From: Toxorhynchites rutilus septentrionalis
Taxonomy: Eukaryota; Arthropoda; Insecta; Diptera; Culicidae
Direction: 5' to 3'
NCBI RefSeq assembly: GCF_029784135.1
Contig: NC_073746.1
Location: 253,169,994 to 253,233,993, forward strand
DNA: 64,000 nt
Shown: positions 31,765 through 44,095 of the stretch, in pieces
Layout of the letters: every line of letters begins with the position of its first letter
Position numbering within the stretch: position 1 is the first letter of the stretch
Made by a program: the position numbers and the translations under genes
Notes under the pieces: model-generated
What the model was told of the DNA's origin: nothing
The model's database searches: none
The model's input: only the letters and a program-made list of their open reading frames with translations

Positions 31765-34725
31765 CTGGAACGAGAGGAATAGTAACACAATTCTTAGTTA
31801 TGATATGTTTAAATTGCTTATAGTAATCTCTAATTATGGGCTAATTTTCATATTGGCGTATTGTGTATTGTCTATGAACCGCTCAACGATCGAAATTACC
31901 AACCATACAAAATTTTAGATTGTGAATTAAGAACAGTCTTCTACCTTCAACAAAAAAATTTTGGAATGCAAAGTTTCACAGTGATAAGTGCCATAAATGA
32001 AATCCATTGGTTTTGAGAAATGCATGTTGGGTGCCTTAATTCGCAATGAAATAGAAAGAAACCTCAATGAAGGTGATTTATAGTTCGAATCGGAACTTCA
32101 TACACCTAGTATGTAATAGTATTGATTTGGATTTCTTATTGTTTTACTCAAACTTTTGATTATAATTACACTCTGTTGTAAAAACGACAATCTCTGAATA
32201 ATTGAAACGTAAACGAATTTAATTAAGCAACGGTGTAGTTCCCTTTGAACCTTTCGACCATGAAAATAGTCATCCGCTTAACTCTGTTATCATTTTTAAC
32301 TTTAGCTTTTGTCTATTTTCGGGGATTTCCTCGACTTAATTACAGTCGTTAACCAAACACAATTGAATAACGAATTCACGAGGAATCTGAAGTCCTTTCG
32401 GAGAACTGTCATCCGTCCGATACGCATCGATGAAGTGTGACCAAACGATGTTCGAAGCGCAATGGTGAGACTCGTTTTGAACCCAAAATTGATTTGATTT
32501 AAGACGTGTTCTATGTAATCAGATTGACACGATCGAGTGCTTTTCGAACTAGTGAAATTTAAACCTAGACCTAGAGCTAGTTCTGCTTTCAATTTGGCTT
32601 TGATCGGCCGCCTTATGATTTCGCTCCTGCGCTGGTCAAAGAAATGGATGCTTTCTTTCAGAATTTATAAGAAAAATACGTTGTGAACAAAAAAAAATTG
32701 GAAGGGATTGTGTTTAGGACACGTAAATAAATAAGTAGCAGCGAAAATGGTCATGCCAAATTTCAAAAACCGACCTTGTACATTTTATTTATTGGCCCAA
32801 AAAAAACCTACGCGAGGTTTCAGCTCAATCGGACATAATTTAGGCGTGCCTCAAAGCTTTGATTGAAAGTTTTGATTTTTTGATTCTCGAAAATTTTTCA
32901 ACATGAAATCGGGGTTTTAAAAAAAAATATTTTGATGCCAAATGCCTTCAATTACATGAAACGTCGAGATTTGGTGTTATCTCGAAAAAAATTTGACCGA
33001 AAATCGACCTTTTGGGACTTCCGAGATGACGCCAGATGTCGACGATTCATGCATTTTTAAGTCATTTGGCATCGACAAAAAATTAGCGTTTCCAAATTTC
33101 TTGTAGTGGGTATCCGGGACATGCTCGAAATATGTTTGGATGTGGTCAATGAGTTTCTGGTAAGTTATTCTAATAAATGAACCTTTTTGAATTCTGAGTA
33201 AGTAAAGATCTGATACGTTTTAAAGCGGGACCTGAACCAGGTGCATATATTCCAGAAACAATCCCGTCCATATCTCCTGAAAATCTATTTCTGAGCCTCA
33301 TACCATCCAATTTTTGTCACATGCGGGACTTGGAAGCAATAAATTAAAAGTATTTGCGTAATTCGGGTTTCAAAGAACAATTTCAACTAGCGACACAATA
33401 TTTTCATATAATTTTCATTTTTGAGAATCGTGAATTTCGTGAAATCATGCAGGAAAATGTCGGGAAAAGTGCGGGAATTCAAAAATTGAGTGGCCAGCCT
33501 GGACCTGTTTCCTTGACACCTTTCCTGAAAGGCGTGGTCCTACGTCAATAGTACATAACTGACCTGGTTATGATTATTGCATTTGATTTTTTTTGCCAGT
33601 AGACTAAAGTTGGCTGTTTGAAGGTTAACTAGCTAACTGCAGATTATAGGCTCACTCGGTATTATAACTGGATACGGATCAAGTTCAAGTGTAACAACAT
33701 TGAGGATGGCAGTAGGTCACCATTGAAATGTACGTATCTGTAACAGTAGACAAAGTTCACACTTATGCACATTTGTATTGCATCAAAACTCATTTTGTTT
33801 GTCAGCTTTTACCAGGAAACAGATTTTCGAAGGCAGTTTCTCGTCTACGAATTAACACTTCTTCCGGATGAAGAAACTGGTTTTATTCCACATCCAGTTG
33901 GAACAGCATCTGATTATTATTTCCGTTCATGTGCGCCTTTCGCTTTTTCTTGTGATTGCTCGCATATTTCATCGTTGCATGTCGAACAGATCGAATGGTG
34001 GTGCAGTCACTGTTTCCATTTACTTCCTCTGTTGCGACTCGACAAAGTGCATCAATTTGTGAACGGGAAGAAAATCCACCACTCGTTGTCACGTCCTTAC
34101 ACAAAACGTTGAACTTGAAGCGGTCGGGAAGAATGGAAGCACGTGTATAATGTGGCACCCAGGCTGGGAGCGGGATGCGGTGTTACTACTCACATGTAGT
34201 AAGTCTGATCCGTGCGCTGGTTTGACTTGAACTTGAAATAGCCAAGTGTCAAAAGCTGACAAACTTGAACATTACAATGAATACAAGAGTGGTTTGGTCG
34301 CAATAAACGACACCAATGGTATTCGAATCAAGCAAAAAATGAAAGAAATTATATTTTGAAACCGGTGTTCATTGGCAAAAAGGTCGTCAGAAATATAATT
34401 CGGCACACTACGCTGACCACAGCAACAAATGTATAGGTCCCGTACGCAAGCTGTAAATTTCTTAAATTAGATTTCCTCAGAGTTCGGTGCTGACCCACAT
34501 AACATGAAACAGAATGAAGGTACAGATTGACACAGAAAATCATGGATTCACAAAAAAGGTTAAATTGTGTATAACCACCATCAATTATTGTGCGTTTATT
34601 ACATCGAAATCATGTATGACAAATGATATTTTGAAAGCGAAATTCGATGAGTGGCAATTGGTTTGAAAATTGGAGCTAGGATTTTCGCAGAAATCATCTG
34701 TTCAGAGAATGAAATTTATTCACCA
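31765..34725. other. non-coding DNA, proposed Ly6-gene intron (first part)
   Basis: Decayed repeat words, including ATGAAACGTCGAGATTTGG and ATCTCGAAAAAAA at about 32960-32995, recur near 40825-40855. No exon was found. Confidence 0.5.
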
Positions 34726-35549
34726 CTAGCTGACCCGGGAAACTTCGTTCCGCCCAAAATTTATTTTTCGTTATCACATTCACGTTTTCTTACTAAGCGC
34801 ACGTTCATAGGTCCAATCGCAGAACTGTTCATTAATTGATTTTCTAATCTACTCTTAAAATTCCTAGTACTTCTACCAAAACTCGTCATTACAATTTCAG
34901 ATTATTTTCAGACACAATTCTCGTTCAAGTTTTTTCAACCACTTACAAATAACTTGTTTTCCGTTATATGGAATAAATGTTTGATACAGAAAATATGATA
35001 GAATAAAGACAACCCTAAATCGGACAATTCCTTTCTCGAGTTTTGCTCTTATCAACACATTCGGTGATCCATTTTCATTTATATAGATAGAAGAAAATAT
35101 AGAAGTGCGTCTTATCACATTAAATTTTTTTTTAAATTGTTATGATTAGTTGAAATATGTGTATTATTTTTACAGGATTCCCTCTCCATGTCATACCATC
35201 ATAGAAACATTTCTCATATTCAAAAACCTTCACATGCCAAATTTGGCTCCATTTGCTTGATTAATTCTCGAGGAGTGTCTAACTACTATAGAAACATTTA
35301 TTGCATCCTAATACCTCCACATGCCGAATTTTATTTTGTTTGCTTGATTAATTCTCGAGTAATGCACAAATTTGTGTTTCATTTGTATGGCAGCCCCCCT
35401 TTGGAGAGGGGGAAGGGGTTTTGAACTATCATAAGAACCTTCCCCGACCCCAAAAACCCCTACATATCAAATTTCATGTCGATAGGTTCAGTAGTTTCCG
35501 AGTCCATAAGAATCAGACAGACAGACAGAGATCCATTTCTATATTTATA
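34726..35549 (+). mobile_element. tandem-repeat element, unit 1 of a concatemer
   Basis: It starts CTAGCTGACCCGGGAAACTT and ends in CAGACAGACAGAGATCC plus a TA-rich run. Inside are units with ATTCTCGAGTAATGC, GTGTTTCATTTGTATGG and a C-run followed by a G-rich block. The second element begins immediately at the final TAC/CTAG junction. Confidence 0.85.
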
Positions 35550-36885
35550 CTAGCTGACCCGGCAAACTTCGTTCCGCCCAAAATTTATTTTTCGGAATCA
35601 CATTCACGTTTTCTTACTAAGCGCACGTTCATGGGTCCAATCGCAGAACTGTTCATTGATTGATCTTCTAATCTACCCTTTAAATAACCTTTTACTATAA
35701 AATTCCTAGTACTTCTACCAAAACTCGTCATTATAATATCAGATTATTTTCAGACACAATTCTCGTTCAAAATTTTTCAACCACCTGCAAATAACATGTT
35801 CTCCGTTACATAGAATAAATGTTTGATACAGAAAATATGATAGAATAAAGACAGCCCAAAATCGGACAATTCCTTTCTCGAGTTTTGCTCTTATCAACAC
35901 ATTCGGCGATCCATTTCCATTTATAAAAATATAAGAAGATCTAAGAGTGCGTTTTATCGCAATGAAATCCATTTCGAATTTCGAACAAAGATAATTGATC
36001 GTTTGCGCAAGCATCAAATGGACTAACAACGCTTGTCACTATGTAATTGTAGAACATATGCGAATTGAATTTTCCAAATTTTCCCATTTTCCCCTTTTCC
36101 TTCAAAGTTTTCGAAAAATTTCAATTGTCATGTTTGGTTGGAATATGTGTATTATTTTTACGAATTATGCAGAAATTTGTGTTTCATTTGTATGATAACC
36201 TCTCCTTAAAGAGAGGGGAAGAGTGTCGAGTGTATGTGTATGTGTATGTGAGTGTATGTCAAGTTTGATTCCATTTGCTTCATTAGTTCTTGAGTTATTT
36301 AAACCCCCCCCCCCCTTTTTTTTGAGAGAGTGTCAAACCACCATAGAAACATTTATTGCACCCTAAAACCTCAAAATGCCCAATTTGGTTTCATTTTCTT
36401 GATTAATTCTCGAGCTACGCAGAAATTCGTGTTTCATTTGTATTGCAGACAACCCCCCCCTCCCCTAAGAGAGGAGGGAGGAGTATCTAACCACCGTAAA
36501 AAAAATTATTGCACCCTAAAATCTGCTTGATTAATTCTCGAATAATGCAGAAATTTGTGTTTTATTTGTATGGATCCCCCCCCCACCCCCTTTAGTGAGG
36601 GGGGTGGAGAGTCTAACCACCATAGAAACGTTTATTGGACCCTAAAACCTCAATATGCCCAATTTGGTTTCATTTGCTTGATTAATTCTCGAGTAATGTA
36701 GAAATTTGTGTTTCATTTGTATGGCAGCCCCCCTTAAGAGAGGGGAGAGGGGTCTCAAACAATCACGAAAACCTTACCCGGCCCCAAAAACCCCTACATA
36801 CCAATTTTTATGTTGATCGGTTCAGTAGTTTCTGAGTCCATATGAATCAGACAGACAGACAGAAATCCATTTATATATATATATA
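35550..36885 (+). mobile_element. tandem-repeat element, unit 2 of a concatemer
   Basis: It starts CTAGCTGACCCGGCAAACTT and ends with CAGACAGACAGAAATCC and a TATATATATAC run. The left 450 bp closely resembles unit 1, including a CTTTCTCGAGTTTTGCTC segment. The right part holds several roughly 145-150 bp repeats with diverged C/G homopolymer blocks. Confidence 0.85.
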
Positions 36886-37876
36886 CTAGCTAACTCGGCA
36901 AACTTCGTCCCGCCCATTTACTTGATTAATTCTCGAGTAATGCAGAAATTTGTATTTTATTTGTATGGCAGCCACCCCTACGAGAGGGGGGAGGGGTATC
37001 TAACCACCATAGAAACATTCATTGCACCCTAAAGTTTCCATATGCCTAATTTGGTTTAATTTGCTTGATTAATTCTCGGGTAATGCAGAAATTTGTGTTT
37101 CATTTGTATGGCAGCCCCCCCTTTGAGTGGGGGAAGGACTCTCTAACCATCATAGAAACATTTATTGCACCCTAAAACTTTCACATGCCAACTTTGGTTT
37201 CGTTTGATTGATTAATTTCCGAGTAATGCAAAAAATTGTGTTTCATTTGTACGGCAGCCCCCTCTAAGAGAGGGGGAAGGAGTATCTTAACACCATAGAA
37301 ACATTTATTGCATCCTCAAACCTCCACATGTCAAATTTGGTTTCATTTGCTTGATTAATTCTCGAGTAATGCAGAAATTTGTGTTTCATTTGTATGGCAG
37401 CCCCCCCTTTGAGTGGGGGAAGGACTCTCTAACCATCATAGAAACATTTATTGCACCCTAAAACTTTCACATGCCAACTTTGGTTTCGTTTGATTGATTA
37501 ATTTCCGAGTAATGCAAAAAATTGTGTTTCATTTGTATGGCAGCCCCCTCTAAGAGAGAGGGAAGGAGTATCTTATCACCATAGAAACATTTAATGCATC
37601 CTAAAACCTCCACATGCCAAATTTGGTTTCAATTGCTTGATTAATTCTCGAGTAATGCAGAAATTTGTGTTTCATTTGTATGGCAGCCCCCCCTTTGAGT
37701 GGGGGAAGGACTGTCTAACCATCATAGAAACATTTATTGCACCCTAAAACTTTCACATGCCAACTTTGGTTTCGTTTGCTTGGTTAATTTCCGAGTAATG
37801 CAGAAATGTGTGTTTCATTTGTATGACAGCCCCCCCTTAGAGAGGGGGGAGGGGTCTCAAAATGTCACGAAAACCT
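36886..37876 (+). mobile_element. tandem-repeat element, unit 3 (right end missing)
   Basis: It starts CTAGCTAACTCGGCAAACTT and lacks the left unique region. It goes almost directly into seven repeats of about 143 bp and stops at CACGAAAACCT, before the GATCGG/CAGACAGACAG end present in the other two. The repeats alternate in two subtypes, giving a dimer of about 286 bp. Confidence 0.85.
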
Positions 37877-38261
37877 AGGTAGATTAATTCAGTCAAATCA
37901 GCCACTAAAGTAACACAGTCCTTTCGTAGGAAAAATCAAAAACATGAGTCATGCTTTGAATTTTCTTTTGACTGCCAATACTTCCACCCGTATCACTCAC
38001 CAATAAACAGTCGCAGCAGCGGATACGTGTGATTTTCCGCTTCGCTTAGTGCTCAATTGCTGCCAACAAACTCTTATCACCCCATGCCGACGACAATGAC
38101 ATTTGTCGTAGCGCGCACGGAATTAAAAAAAACAACATCGCACGGTATTGACAGCGATGCGAGACCAAGAGTATGTTTTCGCTTAGTTGAAGTGTGTCTC
38201 AATGTCTCGCTCTCAATATTCGATGTGATCATTTTTAAACATAGCAATTCGCATAAGAACT
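37877..38261. other. non-coding DNA, no gene seen
   Basis: This lies between the concatemer and the 38262 element. Nothing else is recognised. Confidence 0.45.
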
Positions 38262-39068
38262 GTAGGGGAGATGGGAGTAAGACGGACATGTTAAGGAAAA
38301 CTTCAATTGCATCTTTGGAAACTCATGTTTTCAAAAATTTAAAAGCAGTTTCTTACAGCTCAATATACTGGTTTTCGAAATAACTGGCCAAATGTTTTAT
38401 AAAAATGTGTTTTTCCATGTTTTTTACTGAAATTAAAACAAGCCGAAAAGTAAAACATTTTTATCGGTGCGGGTATAATGGACATGTAGGGGGGGGAACC
38501 CTTATGGACAGGTTCATAATATACGAAGCGTAGAGGTTTATCGCTCGCGAGAGGAATAATTTCACTCTCTCCCAGTGATTGTGCGTCCAGTAACTGAAAT
38601 AGAACAAAAAGAGAAAGCAATATAAAAAAGAGTTCAATCCCTTCTTCCCTTCACTTTCCATCATGCATTGGATGTGATTATGGATATGACTGTCCATTTC
38701 ACCCACCCCCCCCCCCCACCCCCCTTCCAATTATTTCAATAATTTAAATTTACCACTTACGAATGAATTTACTTTTCCGTACATACCTAATATCGCTTCT
38801 CTGTCAACTCACAAACCGAAATTTAACCATCAGCGAATTCGAATTCGCAAAAGTTACATCCACACGCGGAATCATGTTCGATTTTCGGTTTTTGTTCCTC
38901 TATTCCACTTTTGATCAGTATTCATTGTCATAGGATGGTTTAATTATTATAGAATAGCATGTAGAAGGGTTTCCCATCAACAGAAATTTGAAATTCATAA
39001 TGCAACTATACAAATCAACCACCTGTCCATCATACCCCCACTGTCCGTCTTACCCGCGGCTCCCCTAC
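38262..39068. mobile_element. 807-bp terminal-inverted-repeat element
   Basis: GTAGGGGAG and GTAAGACGGACA at the left are matched by TGTCCGTCTTAC and CTCCCCTAC at the right. Internal blocks such as ATATACGAAGCGTAGAGG and TATTTCAATAATTTAAATTT recur at 49060-49692. There is no coding capacity. I could not find a clear target duplication. Confidence 0.75.
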
Positions 39069-39364
39069 TTAGGAGCAATGTCTGTGCAAAGACGTAAATT
39101 GAGTATCAAATTCATTGGAACAGTTTATCTAGAACATTTAGATCCCGTGAATGAATCATGCCTCGTGCAAGCGCCTCTGAAGTATTTTACGAAACAATGA
39201 ATGAGCGGGAAATCCTCGATTGCAACACACACACGAGGGATGAATGAACGTACGAGGAAGGGTGCCGTCATATTGTTCTGATGGCTAGCATCACGTAATG
39301 CTGAACGTCTCGACGCATGCTCAGCGTCTTGTTTTCATAATAGAGTGTGATGGTTTGTTAGATA
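39069..39364. other. non-coding DNA, no gene seen
   Basis: No recognisable feature. Confidence 0.4.
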
Positions 39365-39368
39365 TTAA

Positions 39369-39488
39369 CCTCTTCCAGTATTATTTAATACGTCACAAAT
39401 CAAATGATTTCACTAGCCTGCTGAGCGTTCTAGCGCCCTATGTTATTCAAGTATCCACGAGTGAGACTCGATGTTGTACGGGAAAGGG
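39369..39488. mobile_element. 120-bp TTAA-flanked MITE
   Basis: TTAA at 39365-39368 and 39489-39492 bracket imperfect inverted ends, CCTCTTCCAGTA and the complement of CCCTTTCCCGTA. A piggyBac-type origin is inferred from the TTAA target. Confidence 0.55.
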
Positions 39489-39492
39489 TTAA

Positions 39493-41124
39493 TTTGATCG
39501 AATTCCTGCGCTGAGATTCATTCAAACAGTACATCCGTTTCATCTAATGTAACTATTGGAAACACTTTTTGTGACCGCATATATAGTATATATAAATAGT
39601 TTCGATCCGAGATTATCTGCTTCTAAATTAATATCGAACTTTTCAATGACCATCATATTTTTCTGATTTATGATAATGATGTCTACGGTTCAACTTACAT
39701 GAGCTGTATGAGTATTGCAAGTTTCATCATTGACGGATTCTATACCAAATCACTGGAATTTGTTTTGTGAACACGGTTTTGGGAATTCTCAAACTGTAAG
39801 ACATGACTGCAAAACAGTTCGATACTTCCATCTTTGTGCGAACTACAACCCACATACCCGCGACAAAGAATGCACGGGTTACCCGAATGTCCTCCTCCAG
39901 TAACGTCTCCTGGTACCTTACGTTTTGGTACTGGCCTTGCCAGCAATTTACCCCAATTCCAGTGAATTCAGGTGTAATGTAGAAAAATCGCTCCTCCAAG
40001 TTTATACTCCTTCGCATAGAGCTGTCAAACTTTTTTACGTTTGAACGTCTATCTTTTCGCACTAAACCACGCTTATACAATGAACTGTTAACATGTTAAT
40101 TTTGAGGACACTATCACGAATTCGTGTTGGCGACATTGACGGTTCGTCTTCAGATTCATGAGACGAATAAGATAATGGATTTGCTGGTGGAATAAACATA
40201 CATTTGAAATAAAAAAATATAAAAGAAAATCATCTTTGCTGTATCGAATATGTGTTCTATATGATAGAATAACACGTTTTTCAGCTAATTGTAAAAAACA
40301 TAATAAACGCAAATTGTGTATGTTAATGACTTGTGAGTTTAATGGAAATACCAAACAATGTATACACAAATGGTTAATTAAGAGTCAGAACTACGTGTTT
40401 TGAGAGATCAAATAATATGAAGTGGAGGATTTTACCAAAAATTCAAAAAAATGAAAATAGTCTCCGGGCTTGCAAATCTAATTCACTAAACGGATGTCGC
40501 CATCTGACGTCGGCACTGCACATCTGTCATCGCGAATACATGGAAAGCTACAGTTGACGCAACATTGGTAACACTTCCAATCAATCACCCTGTATTCATT
40601 TTGAAAGCATAAACAATTCTGTGATGTGTCATGTATGGGAAAAAATCGACTTTAAAATTTCAAACAGTTTCCCCATACAAAAAGTTTACCACCTCGAAAA
40701 AACACTCTATGCAATTTTTCAATGGCGCAAAGCGGTCAAAGTTTGAGTATTTTGAGCTTGAGCCCCCCCATGAAAATTATGTATTCGAAAAAATTTATAC
40801 CAAATACTTTTAAAATGCATGAAACGTAGAGATCTACTGTCATCTCGAAAAAAAATTATCAAAAATCGACACTCCGGGAGGTTTTTTTTTTCGGAATACG
40901 AGACAAAACGCATGTTTTAGGAAATTATCATCTCGATTACTCAAAATATAATTTATATGCAATTTTAAGACATTTTTTTCGAAAACACCATTTCTTTCTT
41001 CTTTGGGTGAACTTTTCAGAAATTCATAAATTTAACTCATTCAATACTCCAAACGGTAGCTTCAGAAAAACCGTTTGTTATATGAACTAAATTTAACTTC
41101 AAACGGGTTGTAAGAGTTGACAAG
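39493..41124. other. non-coding DNA with decayed repeats
   Basis: Between about 40640 and 40920 there are blocks shared with 32740-33050 (ATGAAACGTAGAGAT, ATCTCGAAAAAAA). No gene is seen. Confidence 0.45.
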
Positions 41125-41580
41125 AGAGACGACAATATTGTCGTATGTGACCCAGTTTTCATCACCAGTCACCGTTTAAGAAATGGGTCGATTTATTTCC
41201 GTTTGGCCAAAGCTTTGCAGATGGAAATCCGGTCCATCATGTTTTTTGGTGTTAATTGGGAACCCAAACATCGAGCTTCTTTTTGAATCCAACTTTGCAC
41301 AAATGGTTAAAAACTGTTAAAATGGTCGATCTTTAGCTTCTGGGCCTCAAATGTACCGGTCAACCTCGATTATTTCTGTGATTTTATCGACATTTCCGAT
41401 GACGGGCCTGCCTGTGCAAGGTGCATCTTTAACATCAAAAATGCCTGAACGGAATCGACAAAACCAAAATTGCGTGTAATTAGCTGTTACAGTTTCGGCA
41501 CCATTCACAATTTCAGCAGCCTGGCTTGCATTTTCGCCTTTATAAAAAAAAAAACTGTAAAAAAATAAAAAAAACTGCAA
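41125..41580 (-). pseudogene. mariner-like transposase relic
   Basis: The minus strand reads FYKGENASQAAEIVNGAETV and FWFCRFRSGIFDVKDAPCTG, followed by GRPVIGN, the mariner N-terminal helix-turn-helix region. Further along, in shifted frames, come LNHLCKVGFKKKLDVWVP, MMDRISICKALAK and VTGDENWVTYDNI, which contains the first catalytic Asp of the D,D34D triad. The remainder of the catalytic domain is missing after TYDNI. Frameshifts and stops make it non-functional. No terminal repeats were located. Confidence 0.82.
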
Positions 41581-41769
41581 AAGTGTTTTTTTAGTGAAGA
41601 ACCGTAAACCGTTTCCCAGACACTGGGAAAACTAACCAAGTGCCACTGATTTTTTTATTTACTTAACCTTCAATTTAGATGTTCGGTTATTTTTTGTTGT
41701 GAAAAAAAAATATCACATACATTAAAAATCTTTACTAGATTAAATATCTCACAATAATTCAATTATTTA

Positions 41770-42170
41770 CAAAATAGAGACGTGTTATCATATTTGACAT
41801 CCTTGCGCTGGATTGACAATGTACCTCGCACATGCTTGATATCGTGGCCACAAACGCAGAGATTATTGCTGGCAAAATTGATACGAAAGAGCAACGCGTC
41901 TAACGAACACATGGCATGAGTCGGGAAAAGGTACAAGTAAAAACTGCCACACTCCATCACTGAGAGAATAATTTTTATATGCGACATTATAAGATCTCTT
42001 CAGAATCCACCCACCATGTGTCGGTAATTGTACGCAGATACCTAATATGGACGCACCAACTACATTCGGAGTCGAAACAGACCCCAAGATACTTGAATGA
42101 CATGGCATGACTGATCGGTTTACCCAAAAGTTTAAGTTTTTTTAACTAAGACGACCATCTGTTGAATTAT
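41770..42170 (-). mobile_element. internally deleted relic of the I/LOA-type element
   Basis: Blocks match two separate parts of the full-length copy: GGCCACAAACGCAGAGATTA (3' end of ORF2, near 15350) and then CCATCACTGAGAGAATAA and CCCCAAGATACTTGAATGAC (near 16470-16680). Orientation is minus and about 1 kb is deleted between the blocks. All frames are closed. Confidence 0.85.
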
Positions 42171-42343
42171 TTTCTCGATTTTACTGTGCAATTAATCACT
42201 CAACATTGTTATTCTTGTTATCTGGGAGGGCAAGAGAATTCGTTTAGCCATTGTCTATTTCGAATAGAAAATTCGAAACATTATGAACTGAATACTTTCT
42301 ATCACATTTCGTAGATTTAGAACAATCGCGAAGTAACTCAGAA

Positions 42344-43024
42344 TAGGATTGGGCGATCTTTATAAAAAATCGATTTTCCAAACGGCGTAGGGATCGATCT
42401 ACTGATTTAATCAGTACCAAAAAATCGATCTTTGAAAAATTAAAAACTTTTTTTCGATTTATCAGCTTAATCTGTATGAATGTCGTCATTTTTTAAACAA
42501 TCATATTTCTATTCAAACATCAAAAGCATTTTGTTCCTCAGCATGAAGGCCACAAACAATTTTAAAGTCCACAACAAAACATTTCCCAGGGCATTCATCT
42601 TGTGCCGTCAATAAGTATTAAGTGAATTAATTGAAAAAGCATTATTAGAATTTCAACAACTGGTATCTGCCCAGAACTCATGAAAGCCAATCGCGCCATA
42701 CGTCTGTCATTAAGTCGAAGCCGAATCTTGATTTTGGCGCCAGTTCTAAAAACAACCTTTCGCCTGGAACTGATGTCAACATCTTGTTCAGTGATTCTAC
42801 TAGTCACTGGTTACAGTACATCCTCTCAGAAGCTGACACTAGTTCTGTCTCTTCAGCATTTGTACGGAAGTAAATCGTAAAAGATCCAAATGTTGACATT
42901 ATTTAAAAAAAAATGTTAGGTCTTTGGTAAGATTAAAATCGATGTATAATGAAAAATAAATCTACAAAATGTTTTTCTAAGATCGAAAAAATCGAAAAGT
43001 CCGATCCGAGAACGCCCAATCCTA
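42344..43024. mobile_element. 681-bp hAT-type non-autonomous element
   Basis: TAGGATTGGGCG at the left end is mirrored by CGCCCAATCCTA at the right. The flanking octamers are ACTCAGAA (42336-42343) and ACTTAGAA (43025-43032), seven of eight identical. An 8-bp duplication and these ends indicate hAT transposition. There is no transposase inside. Multiple AAAATCGAT-like words lie near both ends. Confidence 0.85.
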
Positions 43025-44095
43025 ACTTAGAAACAATATTGCTACATTGAATGACAATCCCATATAGGAAAACAAACCTTCTCTTGTTTCGAGGATTAAG
43101 TGAAAGTAATTTCATTTGATCGGAAATACACATTGGAATAAACATATCTTACCGCGAAAACTAACACTCGTGACTAACCTGCACTCAATATACATACGAT
43201 TAACTCACAAAGTTACATAGTGGGTCGAGATGCGAGCATCCAGACGGAGTGGGCGCAATCAGCTGTCGCTGGGTCAAAAACGAACGAAAAAAAGAGCAAC
43301 AATGGCAACGTTTAATTTAAATGCACGACATCACAGAAATCTTCACGAAACGCCTTTATCGAGAAAATCCAATTCAACCGAATGAGGTTTGTCTGCATAC
43401 AAATTCTGAATGCACACTTATTGCTTCTAAGTAGGGTTGGGCGGGGCTAGTTGGTCATAGGGGTAAGTTGGTCAGTGACGATATCTTGGAATCTGAGCGT
43501 TCAAAAAAAAATAGCGATCTATGGTTGAAAAATAGCGAATAGTTGATGCAATTTTTTCCAAAAATCATTCTCTATTTGCGCATTAGAAAATTGGTTCTGA
43601 AAATGGTAAAAAATCATAAAAAATAGGTTCTAACGTAAAACAAAAGTTTATTGTATATATTAGTTTTAAATGTTAAAAGAAATCGCTTTTAAAATTATTT
43701 TTATTGAATTTTCAGGAATATTCTTTCTCATATATAGAGGGGCTAGTTGGTCACATAAATTGCTAGTTTGAGAGCAACGCATATAAAATTTTCAGGTATG
43801 CCGCGTTTCATTACGCAATCTATAAATGAATATAGAAAGCATATGTTTTACTGCTAAACCCAGTGTATTTGAAACGAGACAACCTGATACCAACCACCGC
43901 ACAAACCACTTGCCATATATTTGTTATATTTATATTTTTTACTGTAAAATTTTCATTAAATATAATGAACGCTCACATTGAATATCAGAACTCACTATAA
44001 TGTATCGAGTCATGTGAGACCTGGAGGTTTTTTCAATATACTTTGGGGCGAACGGTACAAATGTCATCATAACAAATGCAAGCAAGAAACCGGCT

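Noticed and set aside
36886..37876. Repeat array resembling a CRISPR
   Set aside because: Monomers are about 143 bp, degenerate and contiguous, with no spacers, in a eukaryotic transposon concatemer.
38057..38383. 108-codon open frame crossing the left end of the 38262 element
   Set aside because: It runs across an element boundary, so it cannot be one ancestral gene.
38262..39068. hAT assignment of the GTAAGACGGACA element
   Set aside because: Flanking octamers (AAGAACTG or TAAGAACT versus CTTAGGAG or TTAGGAGC) do not match, so no superfamily is claimed.
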